A stretch of 12,977 nt of DNA from NCBI GenBank assembly GCA_002504905.1, contig DATY01000008.1:1-12977 (forward strand). The letters are read 5' to 3'. Position 1 is the first letter of the stretch. Each line of letters begins with the position of its first letter. This stretch comes from Euryarchaeota archaeon UBA605. Lineage in GTDB: Archaea > Thermoplasmatota > Poseidoniia > Poseidoniales > Thalassarchaeaceae. The position numbers and the translations under genes are program-made. Shown here piece after piece: positions 7,439 to 12,977 of this stretch. The notes beneath the pieces are model-generated. The model saw only the letters and a list, made by a program, of their open reading frames with translations, searched no databases and was not told the origin of the DNA.

Positions 7439-7471
7439 CTACGAGTAAGCCAGAAGGGTCATCCTTTTTGA

Positions 7472-8689
7472 TTATCGGTGAACACGAAGTTCTTCCCAGA
7501 AATTTAGATTATCTCTAGAAATAATATAATTTAATACATCTCCAACCAGATAAACACTACCAATTATAACTAATTCAACATCATCTATTTCACAAATTTT
7601 GGATGCTTCTTGTATGGCTTTTACTGGATTCTTGATGACCTCACGAGATGTTTCACTTCGGGAACAAATCAATCTCTCTAATTCTTCAGCGTCTACTGAA
7701 TTATTTCTTCCTGTTAGAGGTTCTGTGAAAATTAAGTGATGGAAGATTGATTCATGATAAAAATCTTTCAAAAACGGGGATAAAGTATCAAGAATATCTG
7801 CCTTTTCTGTAACGCCGATAATAAATACACTGGGATTAAAGATGTTACTTAGTTCAGATTGAAAACCCTCTTTGTTATGTGCTGCACATATTTTTACTGG
7901 AAAGTCAAACCAAGAATTACCATAGTCAGGAGAACGTCCCGGCCATTTACATTCAACTTCTAAATAATCCCATTTGAAAAATTGTGCAATCTTTTGAGTC
8001 ATAACATTCCAATTTTGCCAATTTGATAAATCTTTATCTGATTCAATAATCAATAAATCATCTCCAACTTTATCAGAGATTACTTTCAATACAGATTGAC
8101 TAAGATTTTCACTTCTGGATAAGAATAATGGAATACCTTCTCGATATATTCCTGCTTTTTCAAAAGCAATTTCCTCTAGAGTTTCACCTAGAAATTCAGT
8201 ATGATCTTTAGAAATAGTGGTTATAACACAAAGATCTGCATCAACTAATCGGGTAGAGTCTAATCGACCACCTAAACCAGTTTCAATAACTGCTCTATCA
8301 ATTTTATTCTCGCTAAAAACTACCATAGCAAGTAAAAATGTCACTTCGAAAAAAGTTGGATAACATACAGGCTCAATTAAAGATGCCTCGTGAATCCTAG
8401 TTAAGAACACATCAAAATCTTCAGGAGCAATGGGTACACCATTTATTCTAATTCTTTCTTCAATTGTAATTAAATGAGGAGATGTGAATAGACCAACTTT
8501 GAGATTGTTGGCTCTTACTAATGCAGAAATTTGAACACAAAGCGAACCCTTACCATTTGTTCCTGCAACATGGATTGAAGGAAAATCTAGATGAGGATTT
8601 CCTAACCTTTCTAGTAGAACTTCACAATTCGTAAATCCTAGTTTTATACCAGAATTCTTTGTTTCTTCCAACCATTTTCTAATACTCAA
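7472..8689 (-). CDS. folC: Folylpolyglutamate synthase / dihydrofolate synthase (FolC)
   Basis: A 405-residue Mur-ligase-type enzyme that adds glutamate to folate (and may join dihydropteroate to glutamate) using ATP. Landmarks are HVAGTNGKGS (40-49, the P-loop), FTSPHL (68-73), RIRING (79-84), ETGLGGRLDSTR (136-147), TTISKDHTEFLG (157-168), and FEKAGI with Lys178, the position usually carbamylated. The C-terminal domain is divergent. The expected AHNP motif reads AAHNKEG (269-275), so the usual Pro is replaced. The start is a TTG at 8687-8689, supported by GGTGAT six bases upstream (complement of 8696-8701). It is the first gene of the minus-strand operon with the small membrane protein and dCMP deaminase, and it is divergent from the presenilin-like gene. 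FolC implies use of folate-type one-carbon carriers. Confidence 0.92.
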   Translation of the reverse strand: MSIRKWLEETKNSGIKLGFTNCEVLLERLGNPHLDFPSIHVAGTNGKGSLCVQISALVRANNLKVGLFTSPHLITIEERIRINGVPIAPEDFDVFLTRIHEASLIEPVCYPTFFEVTFLLAMVVFSENKIDRAVIETGLGGRLDSTRLVDADLCVITTISKDHTEFLGETLEEIAFEKAGIYREGIPLFLSRSENLSQSVLKVISDKVGDDLLIIESDKDLSNWQNWNVMTQKIAQFFKWDYLEVECKWPGRSPDYGNSWFDFPVKICAAHNKEGFQSELSNIFNPSVFIIGVTEKADILDTLSPFLKDFYHESIFHHLIFTEPLTGRNNSVDAEELERLICSRSETSREVIKNPVKAIQEASKICEIDDVELVIIGSVYLVGDVLNYIISRDNLNFWEELRVHR

Positions 8690-8695
8690 AAAATT

Positions 8696-8701
8696 ATCAC
8701 C
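8696..8701 (-). promoter_or_regulatory. Shine-Dalgarno site that supports the folC TTG start
   Basis: GGTGAT on the minus strand, six bases before a TTG codon. It matches the core of the archaeal Shine-Dalgarno consensus (GGAGGTGAT). The frame runs open further upstream, but no ATG is seen in the codons checked, so this site decides the start. Confidence 0.6.
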
Positions 8702-8739
8702 CGCTAGTCCAACTACGCACTTGTATTAGTCAAAGTGAT

Positions 8740-9840
8740 ATGGGCTTTGAACTTCGTGGGGGTTGGGGAGTGAAAGTGAGCGAGACAATCGAGGCTATGC
8801 GGGACCAATGGAAGTCGATGACCAGTATGGCTGGAATGTTCGTAACAACTATCTTTTTAGGTATTACAATTCAACCAGTTTGGGATATTCCTGAAGCCAG
8901 AGCCTTCGGAGAAGAAGGAACTACTCAAAGTGGATATATTCTGTTAGAATTATTTTTGATAGGGATTTTCACTTTCATAATTATCTGGCTCGCAAGAAAA
9001 AATCTAGATTTATTGATTAAAGTATTTATTATGTTCTCACTTTATTTTTCTTTGTACTATGTAGTGGCTCCATATATTGCTTTAATTATGGAAATAACCC
9101 TAGGAACTCAAGAAAATATAGCTGTAATAGCACTCTCATTGAATTTATTATTGATGATAACTTTATGGAAGTTTCCTGAATGGTATATCGTGAATCTGGT
9201 TGGGATCTTAGTAGGTTCAGGAGTAATAACAATGATTGGGATAAGTTTCGTTCCTACTCTAATCATTATATTCATGATTTGTGCTGCAATTTATGATCAT
9301 TGGGCTGTTAACGGGAGTAAACATATGTTGGAACTAGCAGATACAATGATAGATTTGAAATTACCAATATTATTAGTGGCTCCAAAAGAAAAGGGATATT
9401 CTTTCTTAGATGAACAGGAAGGAGTAATGGAGGAAAAAATCCAAAGACCATCACAAAAAGACTGGGAGAATGCTAATGTTGAACCAATTAAAGTAGAAAA
9501 TAAGGGGAGAGATGCTTTATTCATGGGTCTAGGGGACGTAATTTTTCCAGGTATGTTAGTTATTTCTACTATCACATTCTTACCTGAAACAGGTGCGGTA
9601 ATAGGTTCTTTACCACTAACACCTTTCTTTGGATGGATTCATTTAGATCCTTTAATGGTCGGATTGGGGACCTTATTAGGAGGATTGGTTGGTTACTTAG
9701 GATTGATGACACAGGTAGCTAAAGGTAAACCACAAGCAGGTTTACCGTTACTCAATGGTGGGGCAATAATGGGCTATTTCATCACAGGATTAATTGTTTA
9801 TGGGCCATCTGATTTAATTCAACAAATTAGCCTCTTCTGA
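8740..9840 (+). CDS. Presenilin/signal peptide peptidase-like intramembrane aspartyl protease (PSH, DUF1119)
   Basis: A 366-residue polytopic membrane protein with about nine hydrophobic helices. It carries the hallmarks of the archaeal presenilin-homologue family (A22): AAIYDHW with catalytic Asp186, MGLGDVIFPG with catalytic Asp266 in the GLGD box (263-266), and QAGLPLLNGG (332-341) in the place of the PAL motif. A hydrophilic loop of about 65 residues (190-257) separates the two active-site helices, with the family-like stretch LADTMIDLKLPILLV near its start. The enzyme should cleave single transmembrane helices inside the membrane, such as remnant signal peptides; its substrates are unknown. 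The start is uncertain. ATG 8740 lacks a usable ribosome site, whereas GTG 8776 has GGGGAG just before it (8765-8770) and would give a protein beginning with SETIEAMRDQW. The gene is divergent from folC and 54 bases upstream of serS. Confidence 0.88.
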   Translation: MGFELRGGWGVKVSETIEAMRDQWKSMTSMAGMFVTTIFLGITIQPVWDIPEARAFGEEGTTQSGYILLELFLIGIFTFIIIWLARKNLDLLIKVFIMFSLYFSLYYVVAPYIALIMEITLGTQENIAVIALSLNLLLMITLWKFPEWYIVNLVGILVGSGVITMIGISFVPTLIIIFMICAAIYDHWAVNGSKHMLELADTMIDLKLPILLVAPKEKGYSFLDEQEGVMEEKIQRPSQKDWENANVEPIKVENKGRDALFMGLGDVIFPGMLVISTITFLPETGAVIGSLPLTPFFGWIHLDPLMVGLGTLLGGLVGYLGLMTQVAKGKPQAGLPLLNGGAIMGYFITGLIVYGPSDLIQQISLF

Positions 9841-9894
9841 ACCTAAAAGCCCGATTCATTGAAAGAAGATTGGTCACTCCTAGAGTTGATAGAT

Positions 9895-11175
9895 ATGCTA
9901 GACATGACTATGTTTCGTGAAAAATCTGAGATTTTACGAAAAGATCATGATAAAAGAAAATTACCTTATCATAAAATTGATGAAGTGATTAGACTGGATA
10001 ATGAATGGAAGCAAACAAGGTATGATGTTGATCAACTTAGGAAGGCAAGAAATGAAGCTGCAAGAGGTATAGCCTCAGCAAAAAAGTCAGGAGATGTAGA
10101 GGCAGTAAATCGAATAATGAGTGAAGTATCAAGCATAGGGAAACAAATCGAAGATTTATCAAATATTGCAGATGATTTATTACAAAATAGAGACTCTATA
10201 AGGATGAGTATTCCAAATATTCTCCATGAAAGTGTTCCCGTAGGGGAAGACGATCAAAAGAATACCTTACATAGTTTACATGGTGAAAAGACTGAATTGG
10301 AATTCGAGGCAAAAAATCATAATGAAATTATTGAAAAAAATGGTTGGGTAGATTTAGCTAGAGCCGCAAAAATCACTGGAAGTAGATTCTATTTCTTACA
10401 AGGAGATTTAGCAAGACTGGAAATGGCCTTACAAAATTATACTACAAACTTCTTAATTAATAAGAAATATACTCTCGTTCAACCACCTTTAATGATGAAT
10501 AAAGAGGCTTACAAAGGAGTTACAGATCTCGGAGATTTTGAGACTGTAATGTATGGTATTGAGCCAGATAAATTTTATCTCATTGCAACTAGCGAACATC
10601 CATTAACTGCTATGAGAATGGATGAAATTATCGAACCATCTGAACTTCCAATAAAACTTGTAGGAGTCTCACAGTGTTTCCGTAGAGAAGTGGGAGCACA
10701 CGGGTTGTCTGATAGAGGAATATGGAGAGTGCACCAATTTACTAAAGTAGAGCAAATAATAATTTGTAAACCTGAGGACTCATGGTCTCATCATGAAGAT
10801 TTATTGAATAATGCTATTGAACTATGGGATAGTTTAGGTTTACACTATCGGGTAGTGAATATTTGTACTGGAGATATGGGGACGGTTGCATCAAAGAAAT
10901 ATGATCTTGAAGCATGGTTACCTGGTGTTGGAGAATACAAAGAAGTAGTTTCTTGTTCTAATTGTACGGATTATCAGGCAAATAGGCTCCGTATGAGATA
11001 CAGGACATCAGAAGGAAACTCTGCGGTTCACACCCTAAATTCTACTGCAGTTGCTACAAGTAGAGCATTAGTAGCAATTCTTGAGCAATATCAAACTCAA
11101 GACGGACGTATCTTGATTCCTGAAGCTTTGAGGCCGTACATGGACAATCAAGAATTCCTAATTCCCTTGATTTGA
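9895..11175 (+). CDS. serS: Seryl-tRNA synthetase
   Basis: A 426-residue class II aminoacyl-tRNA synthetase that charges tRNA-Ser (and the tRNA-Sec precursor where present) in the cytoplasm. The N-terminal part (about residues 15-105) is a charged helical segment forming the long antiparallel coiled-coil arm that contacts tRNA. The catalytic domain shows TSEHPLT (232-238), motif 2 QCFRREVGAHG (260-270) followed by RGIWRVHQFTKVEQ, LEAWLPG and EVVSCSNCTDYQ, and motif 3 NSTAVATSRALVAILEQYQ with Arg390. This is the common type, not the rare methanogen form. The frame opens at a TTG at 9859, but the family begins MLDxxxFRE, which matches the ATG at 9895, and GAGTTGAT lies four bases before it. It may be co-transcribed with the presenilin-like gene. 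Its 3' end overlaps the convergent DUF4126 gene by 18 bases. Confidence 0.95.
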   Translation: MLDMTMFREKSEILRKDHDKRKLPYHKIDEVIRLDNEWKQTRYDVDQLRKARNEAARGIASAKKSGDVEAVNRIMSEVSSIGKQIEDLSNIADDLLQNRDSIRMSIPNILHESVPVGEDDQKNTLHSLHGEKTELEFEAKNHNEIIEKNGWVDLARAAKITGSRFYFLQGDLARLEMALQNYTTNFLINKKYTLVQPPLMMNKEAYKGVTDLGDFETVMYGIEPDKFYLIATSEHPLTAMRMDEIIEPSELPIKLVGVSQCFRREVGAHGLSDRGIWRVHQFTKVEQIIICKPEDSWSHHEDLLNNAIELWDSLGLHYRVVNICTGDMGTVASKKYDLEAWLPGVGEYKEVVSCSNCTDYQANRLRMRYRTSEGNSAVHTLNSTAVATSRALVAILEQYQTQDGRILIPEALRPYMDNQEFLIPLI

Positions 11176-11751
11176 TTTATCCACTGTAATTTTTAGTGAT
11201 TGTCGGACCAATAGAACAACTAAGAAAACCGCAAAGATTGCAGCAATCAGAGGTGCAATTAAAGCTGCAAATGTGAGAACAATACTTGCAATATTCTCAC
11301 CAGATGCAACGAATGAATTACCGAAACCTAGAGTGAGGGTAGATGATAAACCACGAATTGCCACTGTAGTCACTTGAATAATTCCTGCTGAACCACCCCC
11401 TGCAATTATTGCAAAAGACCATTGAATAATTGGATCGCTACCCACCAAAGTCATTGAAGTCATACCAATTCCTGAAACTACGGCTGCAGGAGTTGCGATT
11501 GTATCTAGTAGATTATCTAACCAAGGAACATAATACGCACCAAATTCAGCTAAGCATGCGATTCCAAGAATAAGAACTGCTGCATTACTGTCAAAAGCAG
11601 CAAACTCTGTTCCAGATAAATCAAAATTAACAAAAGTATCAGTTCTAACTGCTAGTGATAAAATAAACGGAGGTAGGAAAACTCGAAATCCTGAAGCAGA
11701 TGCAAGACTAATCCCCATTAACGCAGCGAGTATTGTCGTTTCTGCTCCCAT
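11158..11751 (-). CDS. DUF4126 family membrane protein
   Basis: A 197-residue hydrophobic protein with about five membrane segments. Its sequence matches the DUF4126 pattern: GISLASASGFRVFLPPF near the N-terminus, LAEFGAYYVPWLDNLLDTIATPAA (split here only for description) around residues 67-90, and a Gly/Ala-rich helix with AGGGSAGIIQ. The last hydrophobic stretch (about 163-185) precedes a short basic tail. The family is widespread in bacteria and some archaea and has no established biochemical role. The gene lies 75 bases downstream of the biotin carrier gene on the same strand, with an AT-rich TATA-like stretch near 11795-11815 that could give it its own promoter. No Shine-Dalgarno sequence is apparent. 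Its last 18 bases overlap the end of serS on the opposite strand. Confidence 0.85.
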   Translation of the reverse strand: MGAETTILAALMGISLASASGFRVFLPPFILSLAVRTDTFVNFDLSGTEFAAFDSNAAVLILGIACLAEFGAYYVPWLDNLLDTIATPAAVVSGIGMTSMTLVGSDPIIQWSFAIIAGGGSAGIIQVTTVAIRGLSSTLTLGFGNSFVASGENIASIVLTFAALIAPLIAAIFAVFLVVLLVRQSLKITVDKSNQGN

Positions 11752-11826
11752 GATGATGCCAAGACTTTGGATGTAATTAACCCACTCCCTGCGTGATTAT
11801 TATGCAATTAATATCAACAACTCTCT

Positions 11827-12327
11827 CTAATCGCCTATCTCAACTAAATTTGCACCCATATCAACTCTCTCACCCTTCTGAAAGTATACTGAAGTAACTT
11901 CACCAGCTCTTGGTGCCTGAATCCGATGCTCCATCTTCATCGCTTCCATAACCAATAAAGTCTGACCTTCTCGTACTCTCTGACCCTTCTTTACCATAAC
12001 ATCAAGAATTGTTCCAGGCATTGGAGCGCTTAGACTTCCCTCAGATAAAGAAGATTCTTTACTTCCGGGTTCATGCATATTAGTAACATAAATTCTTCCT
12101 TGGAAATGTATCCACCATTCATCATTACAACGAGAGACGTGCGCGAAACTTCTAATTCCATCTAATTCTACGAGAATTCTTCCCGATTGCTGATCTTTAC
12201 TAAAAGAAATTTCTGGAAAACTAATTTCTTCACCATTAGATATTAATTTAGAAAGAGTAAGTAAACCTTCTTTTTCAGAAAAGTTTACTGTGTATCTAGG
12301 GCCAGAATTATCTATACTCCATTCCAT
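11827..12327 (-). CDS. Biotin carboxyl carrier subunit of acyl-CoA carboxylase
   Basis: A 166-residue protein that carries the covalently bound biotin between the carboxylase and carboxyltransferase sites of a biotin-dependent acyl-CoA (acetyl/propionyl-type) carboxylase. The C-terminal 70 residues are a biotinyl/lipoyl domain: APMPGTI (101-107), then EAMKMEH with the biotin-accepting Lys131, and a mirrored second half ending VDMGANLVEIGD. The first 95 residues are beta-rich and look like the linker/BT-type region found between the two domains in one-piece alpha subunits. The gene starts eight bases after the biotin carboxylase stop, with GGTGAT (complement of 12331-12336) overlapping that stop and three bases before the ATG. 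This supports a true separate gene in one operon, not a sequencing frameshift. A pyruvate or oxaloacetate carboxylase carrier is less likely but not excluded. Confidence 0.9.
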   Translation of the reverse strand: MEWSIDNSGPRYTVNFSEKEGLLTLSKLISNGEEISFPEISFSKDQQSGRILVELDGIRSFAHVSRCNDEWWIHFQGRIYVTNMHEPGSKESSLSEGSLSAPMPGTILDVMVKKGQRVREGQTLLVMEAMKMEHRIQAPRAGEVTSVYFQKGERVDMGANLVEIGD

Positions 12328-12330
12328 AAA

Positions 12331-12336
12331 ATCACC
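12331..12336 (-). promoter_or_regulatory. Shine-Dalgarno site of the biotin carrier gene, overlapping the upstream stop
   Basis: GGTGAT on the minus strand shares one base with the TAG stop of the biotin carboxylase gene (12336-12338) and sits three bases before the carrier's ATG. This arrangement fits translational coupling. Confidence 0.6.
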
Positions 12337-12977
12337 TAAGGGTAAGTCCTCGTCAACGTTTTGAATGGATCTCCTGAATGCCCACTATACTCATCTACAA
12401 CTTCTGAATTTCCAGATATTATATTGCGATCTAGACCAAGACGACTGGCTGCTGCTGCGATTGAGATTAATATCGATTCACTAATTTCCGGTTCATTGAA
12501 ATCTTCAAGAGATATATTATCTAAATAATCAGTAGTTACAAGACCATTTGAAAATACCTCGCTCTTAGATACTTGGCGTAAGAATCCAACATTGGTAGTG
12601 ACACCTAAAACAACAAATTCAGATAGTGCATTATCCAGCCTTCTTAATGCTGCATCACGTGTTGGAGCATGAACAATTAATTTAGCTAGCATTGGATCGA
12701 AATCGATAGTTACTTCATCTCCTTCCCTAAATCCTGAATCCATTCTGACACCTGGTGTTGATGGTGGCCTCCACATTGATAGTTTGCCAATAGCTGGTAG
12801 AAATCCTTTACTTACGTCTTCAGCATATATTCTAGCTTCTATTGAATGTCCTGTAATTCCTATATCATTCTGAGAAATATTCAAAGGTATACCTGCGGCA
12901 ACTTCGAATTGCTTCTGAACTAAATCAATCCCAGTGATTAACTCGGTAACCGGATGTTCAACTTGTAATCTTGTATT
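12336..12977 (-). CDS. Biotin carboxylase subunit of acyl-CoA carboxylase, C-terminal part (runs off right edge)
   Basis: The open frame reaches the window edge in phase, so only the last 213 residues are seen and the true start lies beyond 12977. The visible part begins NTRLQVEHPVTE, the biotin carboxylase active-site loop (E. coli AccC residues from about 290). GHSIEARIYAED follows, whose Arg lies 46 residues after the loop Arg, the same spacing as Arg292 and Arg338 in E. coli. Then come the substrate-binding FDPMLAKLI and the C-terminal lid helices (AALRRLDNAL). The last 60 residues extend beyond the minimal carboxylase fold, as in alpha subunits of propionyl/methylcrotonyl-type enzymes. 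The enzyme carboxylates biotin using ATP and bicarbonate, then passes it on to a carboxyltransferase not seen here. It is followed by the biotin carrier gene after eight bases. Confidence 0.93.
   Translation of the reverse strand, partial: NTRLQVEHPVTELITGIDLVQKQFEVAAGIPLNISQNDIGITGHSIEARIYAEDVSKGFLPAIGKLSMWRPPSTPGVRMDSGFREGDEVTIDFDPMLAKLIVHAPTRDAALRRLDNALSEFVVLGVTTNVGFLRQVSKSEVFSNGLVTTDYLDNISLEDFNEPEISESILISIAAAASRLGLDRNIISGNSEVVDEYSGHSGDPFKTLTRTYP

Noticed and set aside
9297..9575. 92-codon open frame opposite the presenilin-like gene
   Set aside because: It covers the hydrophilic loop and GLGD region of a confident gene and shows no motif of its own.
9859..9894. TTG at 9859 as the serS start
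   Set aside because: There is no ribosome site, and the extra twelve residues precede the family's normal MLD start at 9895, which has GAGTTGAT just upstream.
12882..12884. TTG as a start for the biotin carboxylase gene
   Set aside because: The frame continues upstream to the window edge and encodes the conserved active-site loop NTRLQVEHPVTE, so this codon is an internal Leu.

Overview
The window is AT-rich archaeal chromosome with tightly packed genes. The gene set points to a planktonic euryarchaeon of the Marine Group II/III (Poseidoniales-like) kind. It has an ER/Sec11-type signal peptidase, an archaeal presenilin-type (DUF1119) intramembrane protease, an archaeal Lhr/Ski2-like helicase, a UPF0200-type P-loop kinase, an archaeal/eukaryotic-style seryl-tRNA synthetase, and a surface lipoprotein with Asp/Asn-rich calcium-binding-type repeats. 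Placement at group level is an inference from gene content; no rRNA or tRNA gene is present to confirm it.

Layout, left to right. (1) 55-1723, minus strand: a two-gene unit of an unrecognised four-helix membrane protein followed one base later by a Sec11-type signal peptidase with a large Cys-containing insertion. (2) 1834-3018, plus strand and divergent from that unit: a lipoprotein joining acidic calcium-binding-type repeats to a PLC-like phosphodiesterase domain. (3) 3084-6653, plus strand: a 994-residue Lhr-like helicase with a C-terminal four-Cys cluster, then a UPF0200/dephospho-CoA-kinase-like nucleotide kinase. (4) 6670-8689, minus strand and convergent to the kinase: an apparent operon folC, small single-helix membrane protein, dCMP deaminase. 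(5) 8740-11175, plus strand: presenilin-like aspartyl protease, then serS. (6) 11158-12977, minus strand: the 3' part of a biotin carboxylase gene (running off the right edge), a biotin carrier protein gene, and a DUF4126 membrane protein gene whose end overlaps the end of serS.

Functional threads. The signal peptidase releases signal peptides, and the presenilin/SPP-like enzyme belongs to a family that cuts within the membrane, so the window encodes both steps of a possible signal-peptide-clearing route. The UPF0200-like kinase and the dCMP deaminase sit tail to tail and resemble the two halves of the fungal dCMP deaminase, suggesting linked pyrimidine nucleotide roles. FolC supplies polyglutamylated folate, the cofactor class used by thymidylate synthesis downstream of dCMP deaminase, so the folC-deaminase operon makes metabolic sense. 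The carboxylase genes at the right edge encode two parts of a biotin-dependent acyl-CoA carboxylase whose alpha chain is split.

Several genes in this window have readable Shine-Dalgarno sequences (GGTGAT or GAGGTG), and these decide some starts. Others show none. There are no tRNA, rRNA, CRISPR or insertion-sequence features, and no gene-free stretch longer than 90 bases.
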